A stretch of 64,000 nucleotides of DNA. Source: Spirometra erinaceieuropaei (taxonomy: Eukaryota > Platyhelminthes > Cestoda > Diphyllobothriidea > Diphyllobothriidae). This document shows positions 24,569 through 36,240 of this stretch, one piece after another. Position 1 is the first letter of the stretch. Every line of letters starts with the position of its first letter. Made by a program: the position numbers and the translations under genes. The notes beneath the pieces are model-generated. The model was not told where the DNA came from and ran no database searches. It was given only the letters and a program-made list of their open reading frames with translations. Location of the stretch: contig CACRXP010000142.1 of NCBI GenBank assembly GCA_902702965.1, positions 407,498-471,497 of the forward strand. The letters run 5' to 3'.

Positions 24569-25473
24569 NNNNNNNNNNNNNNNNNNNNNNNNNNNNNNNN
24601 NNNNNNNNNNNNNNNNNNNNNNNNNNNNNNNNNNNNNNNNNNNNNNNNNNNNNNNNNNNNNNNNNNNNNNNNNNNNNNNNNNNNNNNNNNNNNNNNNNNN
24701 NNNNNNNNNNNNNNNNNNNNNNNNNNNNNNNNNNNNNNNNNNNNNNNNNNNNNNNNNNNNNNNNNNNNNNNNNNNNNNNNNNNNNNNNNNNNNNNNNNNN
24801 NNNNNNNNNNNNNNNNNNNNNNNNNNNNNNNNNNNNNNNNNNNNNNNNNNNNNNNNNNNNNNNNNNNNNNNNNNNNNNNNNNNNNNNNNNNNNNNNNNNN
24901 NNNNNNNNNNNNNNNNNNNNNNNNNNNNNNNNNNNNNNNNNNNNNNNNNNNNNNNNNNNNNNNNNNNNNNNNNNNNNNNNNNNNNNNNNNNNNNNNNNNN
25001 NNNNNNNNNNNNNNNNNNNNNNNNNNNNNNNNNNNNNNNNNNNNNNNNNNNNNNNNNNNNNNNNNNNNNNNNNNNNNNNNNNNNNNNNNNNNNNNNNNNN
25101 NNNNNNNNNNNNNNNNNNNNNNNNNNNNNNNNNNNNNNNNNNNNNNNNNNNNNNNNNNNNNNNNNNNNNNNNNNNNNNNNNNNNNNNNNNNNNNNNNNNN
25201 NNNNNNNNNNNNNNNNNNNNNNNNNNNNNNNNNNNNNNNNNNNNNNNNNNNNNNNNNNNNNNNNNNNNNNNNNNNNNNNNNNNNNNNNNNNNNNNNNNNN
25301 NNNNNNNNNNNNNNNNNNNNNNNNNNNNNNNNNNNNNNNNNNNNNNNNNNNNNNNNNNNNNNNNNNNNNNNNNNNNNNNNNNNNNNNNNNNNNNNNNNNN
25401 NNNNNNNNNNNNNNNNNNNNNNNNNNNNNNNNNNNNNNNNNNNNNNNNNNNNNNNNNNNNNNNNNNNNNNNNN
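24569..25473. other. Assembly gap (905 N)
   Basis: Unknown sequence. The left side ends at the last recognisable base of a direct repeat (gttaggatacaaaatg); the right side starts inside a family-B MITE arm. Frames across it are meaningless. Confidence 1.
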
Positions 25474-25793
25474 GAAAACAATGTGATTTTCTATTAAACA
25501 AGTAAAAAAGCATATTTTGCGCTTGTTTTCAACAAAGTATGTTTAAAATTATAAGACCATCGAAAAGCAATACGGAAAATGCACGCTACTTAAGTAGTCA
25601 TTTTATACCCAGTACGGTTTCTGTGGAAGGTCAGAAAGAAACGCATTCAAAAGCCGACATCCTGAAGAGTCCGATGCACTATGGGATCATGCTGCATGAT
25701 GATTAATATTAAGACGCCACCTTGTTAATTCTTCCTAGTCAAAAACTCATTTCAGAATTTCGGCCAACATTTCATGCGATCGGTCACTCATTG
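25474..25793. mobile_element. Family B MITE, right arm adjoining the N gap
   Basis: From the end of the N run the sequence follows the family-B right arm (aaaaagcatattttgcgc, ctacttaagtagtcat) to ATGCGATCGGTCACTCATTG, then TA. The left arm should lie in the gap. Confidence 0.7.
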
Positions 25794-26352
25794 TAGTTTG
25801 TGCCAACAGACTCAGGTCAAGAATACTCGGGTTCAATTGCTAGGAGTGGGACACACTTTCCGCCTAACAACTCAACATCTATTTCATCCTCAACATATGG
25901 ATAACTAAGTAACAATTTGAGAAATTCCTTCCACCGCCCCATTCGTCTTACTTTGGAATCAGATGCACAGAATTAGTAGTTTCGTAGAGGTATAAAACGG
26001 GCTTTGACGTCCAATGCACTGTGAGGATGTCTCCACCTATTAGTTAGACACAGTTTGAGTAGTCAGCCGAGGTTGAATAGGTGATTCAATAGTAGGGTTG
26101 CCGGATTTACTTATAAATCCACTTCTTAGTTCAGCATGTAATTTTGCTCGGATGAGACCTCTCGACTGTTTTGAGATCGTATTTCGGAACTGCCAAACCT
26201 CTTCTTCTCCCACCGTCGAGATGATCCCAGTAACTTCAGGAAACCACTTCCGGACGGTAGCTAAGTCGTCGGGATTCTATTTAAGAAGTAGGAAATTCGC
26301 TCAAAGAGCCTACACACACTCAAGCCAACTCTAGGTGTTAGGATACAGAATG
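25794..26352 (+). repeat. Direct repeat D1, copy 2
   Basis: Same order of landmarks as 24017-24568, beginning exactly at the TA beside the family-B MITE end. It continues past the repeat into aataaacatcg. Unclassified; not a recognisable LTR. Confidence 0.8.
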
Positions 26353-26949
26353 AATAAACATCGTTGAGAAGTCGCAAGGTTTGAGCCCAGATTCCGTTAG
26401 CCGTTGAACCAGACTCTGTCAAGTGGAGCAAGTCGTGTGTGTTCGGAAATATTCGGTGTCACGTGGGAGGTGCGATGACAGTCCTTAATGATTGATTGCC
26501 AGTAGCTATGTCACTGTCCTTGCTAATTATAAACTGGGGCCCCGAGGTGAAATGCAAAGCCGTTGGAAAATGAGTGTACTTTAAGATGTCATCCATGATG
26601 CTGATTTGACCGAAACTCATCACCAGCCGTAGGTAAGTGACACTCCAGAGCTTCGTGCTGGGCTGGAGAGTTTATTCGCCGAATAGGAAGGTGACAACTA
26701 CTACCCGAGGGAAGCGGCATTGACTTGCTTACGAATTGGATCATTGCGACGAAGACACACACAATATCAGAGTAGTCCAGTGTCCAGACGACGCCAAGGG
26801 GGCAGACAATCAGATATGCCACTATGGCTGACATGGTGTCAAGTCTTGTTTACAAGTGCCACGACCCACATTCTCCCCTAGTAACCGGACCAAATTGAAG
26901 ACATCAGGATGAGTGGGAGCCGGGAATAGGAACCCCCACCTGATTTACA

Positions 26950-27190
26950 TCACAGTTAATTAACTGCCTTGTTCACCGGTCCTCTTTTATTCTCTTACCT
27001 TTCGTTACTTGGATTTGCGAATGTTGGCTCGCCAGACAAGAGTTATCCGAGATCCCTCGTTGCTTGCGAGAAAGTCTGAGAATCACGGCCCTAGAGTGAA
27101 AGTTTCCGTGTCTTGCAAAGCAAATACCTGATGAAAACAAGGTTTGGAAGGAACCACATCTGTAGGGCGTTCCCTTCTAGCATTCTTGAG
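26950..27190 (+). repeat. Inverted repeat arm, left
   Basis: Pairs with 28720-28950 on the opposite strand. Shared pieces: gttcaccggtc, ttctcttac/taactttt, gaaagtttccgtgtc, aaaacaaggtttggaaggaacca. About 240 bases per arm, with decay. Confidence 0.65.
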
Positions 27191-28355
27191 GGTTGTGTCA
27201 CCTCGTATTCCATGCGAAAGAAGGATAGATACGGTACGATAGAAGAATAAGTACCCTTTCTCACCTGATTTTACCCATTATTTAGTACGATTGCCTTGAA
27301 TGCCACTACAATCGGGAATGGACATCTCGTGCAGTTAGACGTTCGTGGCAGCTCTCAGCTTGTATGGGCGCCTACTTCTCACTGAGAGGCCCATGCCCCG
27401 TGTTGGAGGATAGCAGTCAATCCAGGCAAGCACCTAAGAGTAACAGTCGTTCACGGAAAACGGTGTATTAATTATTTGACTTTTTAATTAGCAAAGTGGT
27501 TTGCGCATAGCCTCAGATGGCGTGCGTGACAGATAGCCATCTACTGTGACAGTCCGTTTTGAGACTACTGCGTAACTGCATGGTTGTTAAGAGTGCCCGA
27601 CGTGGGCAGGATACACATAGAACGTCACGTGAACCATTCCCTTTTCATACATGCGTGCAATCAGACCTCTAACTAGATATGTCCACAGACACGCATTAAA
27701 CCTCTCTACGCAGGACTACCGACTCTCGGAGCATATGGTGTACAACCGTCTGGTTAGTGCCTACCGCGACGCATAAGAACTGCACAACATCGGGATCAGG
27801 GGAGAGCAGAGTTTAACTGTCATGCCTGCAGTCAGAAGTTGTGAAATACAGGTGAAAGAGTCGTATGCCACATGGCAGTTCGCTCGTCGCATGCGACACA
27901 GCACAGTAGGCGCAGCGACTGCGACTTGCGCAGCATCTGCTACACTCACTCCTTTCTCTCCCCTCTGGGCATGGTGGCAAAACAGAGTCAGAACGACTGG
28001 AGACGACGGTTGACAAGGCTGAACAATCCATCTATGCCTGGCACACACACGACCTGCTCCTCACAGTGCGTGCCACTTTTTCACAAAAGAAGAGGCGACT
28101 CGGATCTCACGCGGGTGAGAGTGGAACCATTGAGCTCGACTTCCAGCCCGCGAGCCAGTGATTCTACTCACTCATACAGGACTGGCCAGGCGGACTGAGT
28201 TACCTAGTTAGTTGGTAGCCTTTCAAGCTATGACTTTTAGCGCATCACGATGGCTTCAATGACGTCGGGTCTATTATTAGTGAGATATGCGTAATTTGCC
28301 ATGTGGAGTGGGGGGGGGGAGGATTCCCGAGTTCCCATGCGCCAGGAGACTGTTC

Positions 28356-28566
28356 GGTAGGACTGACTTATATGGGCCCCTAAACATAGGAATAGGAACG
28401 TCTGGCCCAAGTAATAAAGGTGGATCTGAGCGCATTTTTGGAAAGGACAAAATACTCCCGTATTCTAACCCGAACAAGAACTCTTATACAAAACCAAACC
28501 GCTGACTAACCAAGACCCTAACCCTATTCCGTGTCCTGTTTAGGGGCCACATAACTCAGTCCCACC
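28356..28566 (+). mobile_element. Short TIR element with telomere-like interior (copy 1)
   Basis: Starts GGTAGGACTGACTTATATGG and gcccctaaacataggaatag; ends with the inverse (cctattccgtgtcctgttta, ggggccacataactcagt, cccacc). The terminal inverted repeats are about 44 bases and imperfect. The interior holds taaccaagaccctaaccct, i.e. degenerate TAACCC. 211 bases, non-coding. Confidence 0.65.
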
Positions 28567-28719
28567 TACCGTCCGAGCCTGTCAGTCAGCTGGGCACGGT
28601 GGCGGAGCCCGTCCGCCTGCGTTACACTCAACCTGAACAGGCATCAGGTTGAACCAAACAACGAACCTCCCGCCTACGTAAGGGGTGCATGTTCTGTCGC
28701 ATGGATTACGAGATGACAC

Positions 28720-28950
28720 AACTCCCGTGAAGATATGGTTCCTTCCAAACCTTGTTTTCATCGTGTATTTGTATTGCATGACACGGAAACTTTCACTGTA
28801 GGGTCTTTATTCTCGGGCTTTCTCGCAAACAACGAGGGATTTCGGGTAACTTTTGCCTGGAGAGCCAACATTCATAAATCCCAGTAACGAAAAGTTAGAG
28901 AATAGAAAATGACCGGTGAACAGAGCAGCTTATTAACCGTGATATAAATA
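28720..28950 (-). repeat. Inverted repeat arm, right
   Basis: Inverse of 26950-27190 (tggttccttccaaaccttg, gacacggaaactttcac, gaccggtgaacagagcag). The spacer of about 1.5 kb contains the TIR element at 28356-28566; no transposase frame is seen. Confidence 0.65.
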
Positions 28951-28966
28951 AAAGTAGAATGTCATT

Positions 28967-29262
28967 ACCGACAAAGACAAGGAAGGCAGAAACGGCCGTT
29001 TCTGGCTTATTGGCCGTCGTTAGCCAGCCATGCCCAATCCGAGGTGTGAAACACCTGGGACTCGATCCCGCGACGTGTTAGTTAGAAGTCCAACGCCCCT
29101 TACCAGTGAGCCACGGGCTCGTTGTCCTGTCGGTTGCGACTGAATATATACAATGGCAGAAGGATGCTCACCGATCACGCTACGGAACTCACTCGCCGCG
29201 TTGTGCCTTGGGGCTCTCCCTCTCGAGCCCCGCCATCAGCCGCACAACGGCGTATGACCCGT
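28967..29262 (-). mobile_element. tRNA-derived SINE copy
   Basis: Minus-strand copy with body (ttggccgtcgttagccagcc), head (ttaccagtgagccacgggct) and a second body part ending near 29262. Confidence 0.7.
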
Positions 29263-29284
29263 TAGTTAGAAGTCAAACGCCCCT

Positions 29285-29403
29285 AACATTCTGCCCATAT
29301 CATACGCCCCTGTGCGGCTGCTGGTTGGGCTCGAGAGTGAGCCCGTAAGGCACAACGTGACGAGTGAGTTCCATAAAAACGATCGGTGAGCGCCCCTCTA
29401 CCA
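29285..29403 (+). mobile_element. tRNA-derived SINE body fragment
   Basis: attctgcccatatcatacgc to gatcggtgagcgcccctct in plus orientation, facing the minus-strand copy just to its left. The 23 bases between repeat the ccgttagttagaagtc piece of the head. Confidence 0.65.
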
Positions 29404-29570
29404 TATAAAAAGTACGGCGTTTACTTTAAAAAGGCATATTCGTCGCAAATTGATTGCATTGGTTCATTACTAATACTGACCTGTAAAGGCCAAAACTTGA
29501 GCGTAAAATCGGCTTTTGGCCCGTACACCTTCGTCGAGGATAAATATGAGATGCTCAGTAAAGTAGCCCT

Positions 29571-29971
29571 GGTAAGACTGACTTAAATGCTCCCCTAAAC
29601 AGAACATGGGAATAGATACGCCCCGCCCAAGTAATCAAGACGCATAATTCCGGAAAAGGCAAATATTCCCGTGTGATAACCCCAGTGATAACCCTAAAAA
29701 AGAATTTAACCGTTACCCTAATCTTGATCCTAAGCATGCCCCAAACCTTAACTCTGTAGGTAACACTAACCCTTACCTTAACCCTAGACTTGATCCTGCT
29801 TTATCTTACCAGAGGCTTTAAATCTGGCTTTAAACCTAAGCCTTAACTTAACCCTAATCCTAACCGTAAACCCGACTCGAATTTTTATGGAAATTGGCTC
29901 AAAGCCACTGTTATTCTGCGCAATTCCTGTTCCTATATCCTGTTTAGGGGGCAATCTAAGTCAGTCTTGCC
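29571..29971 (+). mobile_element. Short TIR element with telomere-like interior (copy 2)
   Basis: Same terminal inverted repeats (GGTAAGACTGACTTAAATGC ... tagggggcaatctaagtcag, tcttgcc). The 401-base interior is mostly degenerate (TAACCC)n from about 29680 to 29880. The length difference from copy 1 is entirely in that array. Confidence 0.7.
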
Positions 29972-30535
29972 ATATTGTTAATTTAAATCCCCATTCCCAA
30001 ACCGTACAGATGGGTGTGCCTACGAGACATGTTGGGGCCGAGTACATAAGCGTCCAATAGCTAGCACAGGCGTGTGCGCTCCTATCGCGTCCGGCCTGAA
30101 CTGGTTGTTCTGCATTTAGTGCTCTCCGGGAAATGTGTCATCAATCGCGACAGCTGTCGAACTTTACACCAAAATGGGTGCACGTCGGTCTGACTGAGGT
30201 CTTAGTGCAAAATACCTTCGTCCTCTGATTGGACGGCTGACTCTACGGACTCCCGGGTCAGCAAAGCGACCAATTACAGCAAGACATTCGGTTAAAATTG
30301 TTCAGTTTTACAGAAAGTGCGTCCTTGTGTTGTACTGGAGAGCGTCTGAGTGGCTTTCAACAGCTGGAGATTATTCAAAAGTCAAAAAAACCGAAGATGT
30401 CCAGCCTACAAGCCACTGCTTGCTAAAACAGTGTCTCTGATTATGCAATTAGGAAGCCGTTGTTCCACGAATATGTGAAAACTGTCCTGTTGTTCCTACA
30501 TTGGAACACGTCTTATTTGGTTGACCCGAGCTCCC

Positions 30536-31503
30536 TTTTTAGTAATTGAGAACGTTGTATAAATTTTCTGGAATTCGGATATGACACATGAAGTTTTCAA
30601 AGCGTCTTGAGGAGGTTTCAAGAATTTAAAGTCTAGAAAAAGCTTGAAGAGATTGACAGCATTTAGGGAAGGAGTTGAGGTTAAGAAGGAATACCCTAAG
30701 CTATCGATTGCAGTAAAACGTTATGTGAGACCATCTCTGATTATGAACCAGAAAACCTCGAATGCATGGATTAAAATGTCTTCTTCAAGACTCTGCCTCG
30801 CTGCACATTGAACTTGCCAGATGAAGGTGTGGCCAGACGATCAAGGATGCAAATTAGTTAAAGGATCCAGTAACATTAATTATTTTGTTAGGAAGCAGGA
30901 AGAGGAATCCCCATCCCGTAATACAGGTGGCTGAGCAAAAGTCCAGGGAAATTAGAATTGAACTTAAAGTTGAAATCCGAATTAAGGTTTGGGTTAGGAC
31001 ACGGGAATAGGTACTCATCCTGAAATTTAGCGCAATACCATCTGTACGACGAGGGGAGATTCCCAGCCTCGCGTCTTATTACTGCTTGCAGGTCCCAACT
31101 GAATTCTACGCACGATAATCGAAAATCAATGTGCTTTCATCAGGGAGCGAGACTGGCTAGAATCCTGTGTTCAAGAAGAACATGTACTCATAGATGAGCA
31201 GCAATCCTACTACAACTGTCTCCAGAAACACAGAGGCGACCTATGATGCTGCCTTCTGATAATCTGTTTGCAAACTGCAATGTGAATTCAAAAGGGATGG
31301 CGCCCGCATTAAATCGCTCGCAGCTTGGAAAGCCCCTGTTACTCTGATTGCTACTGCTACTACCACTGATGTACAGGAAAAAGGGAAATGTTTAATACAA
31401 GTTGGTATAATGTCCCGGTCGGGTGCTGCACCTGGGCATATCGTTCCCTCCCATTTTCTCCCTGACTATAGGTGAGTTTAGGTAGTAGGCCAATTAGATC
31501 GAG
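30536..31503 (+). repeat. Tandem duplication D2, copy 1
   Basis: About 970 bases repeated at 31661, offset about 1127. Landmarks: caagaatttaaagtctag, catttagggaaggag, gttaggacacgggaatag, atgctgccttctgataa. It ends with taggccaattagatcg. No convincing coding frame. Confidence 0.75.
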
Positions 31504-31660
31504 CTCTGGGCATTGAGTAGCGTGGCAGAAGCGCGTACTCAAAGTTGTACTAAACGGCGGCATTAGGGGGCTCTTCGCAGATGCGGTCATTCGCAGACGA
31601 CAGCCCGCATTATGTGGGTAAACCGAACTCTGCGAAAGGAAGAAAGCGGAAGCCTCCCCT

Positions 31661-32550
31661 TCTTAGTAATTTAGAACGTGGTATAAATTGCACGAAATGT
31701 AGACATAACTCATGAATCTATCAAAACATTTTCAGGAAGGTTCAAGAATTTAAAGTCTAGGAAAAGCTTGAAGAGAGTAACTGCATTTAGGGAAGGAGCT
31801 GAGGTTAAAAAGGAGTACCCTTAGTTATGAATTGCAGTGGCAAGTTATGTGAGACCATCTCTGGCTATGAACCGGAGAACCTTGACTACCTGGATTAATC
31901 TGATCTCTTCATCAGGACTCTACCTCGCTGCACACTGACGATCAAGGATGAAAGTCAATCGAAGGATCCAGGTACATTTGAATTATTTCGAAAAGATGCA
32001 GAAAGAGGAATTCCCACTCCGTAATGCAGGTAACCTTGAGTTAGATTCCAGGGAGATAAGGGTTAGAGCTAAAGATAGAGTTAGGACACGGGAATAGACG
32101 CCTATTCTGGAATTTAGCACAATGCCACCTGTGTGACGGGGGTGGGGGGAGGCTCCCAGTCCCGCGTCTTATTACTGTTTGTAAGTCTTAACTGATTTCT
32201 ACGCACAATAATCAAAAATCAGTGTGCCTACATCAAGGGACGAGGCTGACCAGAATCCTGTGTTCAAGAAGAAAATGTACTCATAGATGAGCAGCAGTCC
32301 TACTACAAATGTCTTCAGAAACACGTAGGCGACCTATGATGCTGCCTTCTGATAACCTGCTTGCAAATTGTACTGAGAATTCAAAAGGTATGGCGCCCTC
32401 ACTAAATCATTTGCGCCTAATCATGCATCTTGAAGACCCTGTAGGTTGCTACGACTGCTACAGGAGCGACACAATTATGTCTAGTCAAATTTCGAACCGA
32501 AGAAAGGGGAATGTTTACTCCAAGTTGTTATAATGGCCCGACGGGGAGCT
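31661..32550 (+). repeat. Tandem duplication D2, copy 2 (interrupted)
   Basis: Follows copy 1 to about 32550. The missing end (ctccctcctactctttcac, taggccaactagatc) reappears at about 32930-33000, so roughly 370 bases have been inserted at 32555-32925. Confidence 0.7.
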
Positions 32551-33193
32551 GGACCATCATTGCGGTTCTGTGTGGTATTGCAGGAGCGCATGAGATAACG
32601 TCACAGCTACTGTTATGGTAAATAGTATGACAAGAGTTGAGTCAGGGGTTAACATTTCTGTTTTAATGCAAGTCTTGAGGAATACTAACTGAGGATCGAT
32701 TGTGAATGTGTACATCTACTGAATGAAGTATCAACTGTGCTCTCGACAGAGCCGTTGTTCGACCGGTTGATGTTGCTGTTGTTGAGCAGTTTTCAGCCCT
32801 CTGGATGGATCGCTGGTGTGGAGGCCTCATACAGATACGGTTTTGAGCCATAGGATGACTCCAAGCCGTCTAATGAACTCACGTATATATATGGTGGGGA
32901 TAATTTTATCCCTTAACCGGATTTCCCCCCACGCACTGTATCGCTCCCTCCTACTCTTTCACTAACTAAAGGCGAGTCTAGGTGGTAGGCCAACTAGATC
33001 ACAAACAACAGACCGTGCGCCCATAGTCCAACTGATTCAGCACTGAACCCACACTTAACCAGATCCGGATACAAATCTCAGGTTTTTCGAATCTTGAATT
33101 GGGCTCTGACAGGAAACAGTCCTTCCAGTCTGCTTAGAGAAGACATTTAGTGGGACAAAAACTCGTAGAAGAAATGAAGAACACTCAACTTAC

Positions 33194-33246
33194 CGTTGGT
33201 TTTCGAGGCTGACATCTTCCGAGGGGGACGGCGGTTGGCATTTTGA
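33194..33246 (-). CDS. Candidate 53-base microexon of the same gene
   Basis: On the minus strand, an acceptor (tacattag) and a donor (AACG^gtaagt) enclose 53 bases. With the phase-1 ending of the 38207 exon, two bases complete a Val codon. The remaining 51 bases read KMPTAVPLGRCQPRKPT and end in phase 0, which is what the next exon at 21420 requires. The Pro/Arg-rich product matches the linkers on either side. The splice signals and double phase match are the whole case; a 53-base segment this GC-rich inside AT-rich intron also stands out. All three frames are open at this length, so openness itself proves nothing. Confidence 0.4.
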
Positions 33247-34637
33247 CTAATGTAAAAAACAAAACATTTCTTGAGGAAACAGAATTTCCAACTTAGGAAA
33301 TATCGGTAACTTTACGACAACGCGAACAAGTTTATGCGCAAACTGGCAAATTTCGCCCCTTGCCTCTTCCTGTGTAATGCCTTGGAAATGGCGTGTTGTG
33401 CCATGGAGGCCACATTAAAAAAGAGCCAGTGAGTCATTATTATGATATGCATAAACCAAACAACATGGGGAATATTAAGGGTAATTCAGTGGAATTAGTA
33501 CATGCATGAAAGACAATTTAGACAACTGCGTCTCACGTGCCATTCCCTCAGATAAAGCTGCAAAAGCATTCTACGGCCAACAAGATTGATGGGTGATATA
33601 TTGTTACCAAGCCATTGTGCAGAAACTTACTGAAGTTCGGACGGAATGTACTCCCTAGGACTGCACCCTATGACCGTAAAAAAACATCCAAATAGAAGTC
33701 AGCAGTGTCTTTCGCCCAAATTATCAGGACGTTTCTGAGGGTGGGACCCTTCCCTTAGTAGTAGTTTGGAAACGGACTTTAGGAAGCAATGGGGCATACA
33801 CAATTGGCAGGTAGTCTTGAAGATTTTTAAAACGTCAAACGCAAATATTTAGAAATGATATTCCGATTTTCTGGGTTATCAGAATACTATAAATTCCCAG
33901 TCCTACTCAAGAACACAGAGAATCCATGTTTCAGCAAGAGGATTCGGAGTTTTTGAGACGAAATAAAAGAATGTCCGCGCATGAGGCCAGTAAAAAGTGA
34001 TTTCTCCTACGTAGCTAGCCTCGTCACTGCCGTCTCGCTCCAGTCCTGGTGATTGAAAGCTGCTGTTTGGTGCAGTGCCTGATGAAACTAAACGTAGTGG
34101 TATCTAGTTGGGCGAACAGCGCGCTCAAAGGAGCTCGAATCTCTCACGAAAAAGGGTTACCATAGAGGCTAATCTAAGCAGCCATTATGTCTATGGTTTC
34201 AATTTGGGCAATCGAGTGATTCTGTCAACTAACTGGCAGTCTTCTATAGCCCAACTTTCAGCTCAGGGTGGTAAGTTAAGAGTTTGTCAGATCAATTATA
34301 GGGGCAAAAGCGTAGTAGTTAACCTGGAGCAAACAACCCCAAGCTGGGCATCATCCCACCTGCTAGCTTTCAGAATTTAACAAAAACAAGTCCGACTCAA
34401 GCTTATTTGAACAATAGGGCGGGCGTAAAGCCTCCGTCCACTTCATGCTACACACACGTACTGTTCGGAACCGTAGGAAAACTCAGGAGACAGCTACTCA
34501 TATTTTATGCAATCTGATTGGAAGTCAGACGGCCAATTTATACTCATCATTCGCGCTTAAAATTTACGTGTTTAGGTCGCACTGACTCTACATTACTTCA
34601 TTATAACATTGCATTTCTGAGTCGTCTAGTGAAATTA

Positions 34638-35627
34638 TAGTAGGTGGGCTAAATCAGGAAATGTTAACCGAAATTCCAAAATGTGTTTTCATTTCAGAAA
34701 GATTAATTAAGTAGAGTTGTAAAACTAATCAACATGCAGCATATTTACATAAGAATTCAGTTACCTCAAAATGCCGGCTTTCGAACGAACGTCTTTCCGG
34801 CTGCATGCAAAAACTATACTCAGTAAAAAAGATTACTTATGTATCATTCATTTTTCTCATTGATTTTCGACGCCCTTAATGAGTAAATTATATTTCAGAG
34901 AAAACATGCATAAAAATATTCATTCTCTTGCTCATGCGGTAGAGAATTACGTGTGTCTTTAATTTTATACTCGAGGGAAGGTGCACTCCGGTTCTAAAAG
35001 GTTTCTAATTGTGAGATTTTTTTAATACCGTGAAATGGCCGTTCATAAAACGTCATGTTTCTGAATTTATCAATTTGGCTTGTAAATTTTACAATATGGT
35101 TCAAATCCACTGCTAAATTTTATGAACCCCATATGGTCTCCTCCTAATACCGTAGAGAAATGTATGGTTTTCCGTATTCGGAAAATACACCGCTTGTAGT
35201 TTGGAAACCCTAAATGCAAGTGTAACGGCGGGTCGGGTTCAAAATTATTCGGGAATTGGAAAAGTTTTTGAAAACCGAATTATGCCTTTCCTTCAAGTAC
35301 AAAATTGGAAGACGTCATTTTCTACAGAATGAGCGGAAGAATGAATATTTTTTATTCATGTTTTCCATAAAATATAATTGGACTTTTAGGTGCATCGAAA
35401 ATCAATGAGAAAAATGTATGCTAATTAAGTAGTTATTTTGTGCAGAGTGTGATTTTGCACGCGGCAGGAAAGACGTTCGTTCGAAAGCCAGCATCCTGGG
35501 GTAAATGAATTTTTATAGAATTATACTGCAGGCTGACTAGTTTTACAACCCTGCTTAATTAATCTGTTCAAGTCGAAAACGCATTTCAGAATTTCGATTG
35601 ACATTTCTTGAGTTAACCCACCTACTG
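34638..35627 (-). mobile_element. Palindromic MITE, family A, full length
   Basis: About 990 bases. The left end AGTAGGTGGGCTAAATCA has lost its first bases; the right end is TTAACCCACCTACTG followed by TA. The loop is inverted relative to the 4411 copy, so the element sits on the minus strand. Confidence 0.8.
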
Positions 35628-36164
35628 TACAGTGGGCGGCATAAGCAGTATTATAATAAGGAAGGCTAAATACCGACCATCGCCACGATTTGGAGGCTTC
35701 CGGGTTGAAACGGACATCCGCGTGGGTTTAGGGTTGTTGACCGCGTAGGTGGGTTTTTGGCGAACAAAAGTTGGGAGAGTGCGAGATTTGGCGGAAGCAA
35801 CTGATGTCTTGTCGAAGGCTTTCTGGCCATTTTTCTCTAAGAAAAGTAGATAATACGAGCATTTTAATCAGGAGAACAGGCGCATACAAGGCCATAACAT
35901 GCATGGGGTCGTGGTTCTCATCCCACTCTTCAGCCGAAAAAAGGACAGTTTTGATCCACGATCTAGCGGAAAACTCAGAAAAAAACAAACTGCTGAAAGA
36001 TGCACAAATGCTTGGGAGATTTTTTGCCAATTTACGAGTGAGTCGCAGCCTGAGCAATACGAGTCAGGCTTCTGAAATCGTACGCTCATGAGGTTTCTCC
36101 ACAGACTATTTGGTGATTATGGTGTTTTTTGTAATTAAACTCGAAGCTCCCGGTGGAGTCTCGT

Positions 36165-36240
36165 AGCCCAGGTAGTTAGAGCTGAAATCTAGTCTTGTCC
36201 TTGCTGTCGTGGATTCGAATGCCGCCGAGTTTTTCGTAAT
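36165..36240 (+). other. Weak tRNA-like sequence
   Basis: tagcccaggtagttagagc and gtggattcgaatgccgcc resemble A and B boxes at tRNA spacing; B-box bases deviate from consensus. Probably a SINE head. Confidence 0.35.

Noticed and set aside
24439..25513. Long open frames across 24.4-25.5 kb on both strands
   Set aside because: They consist almost entirely of unknown bases in the N gap.
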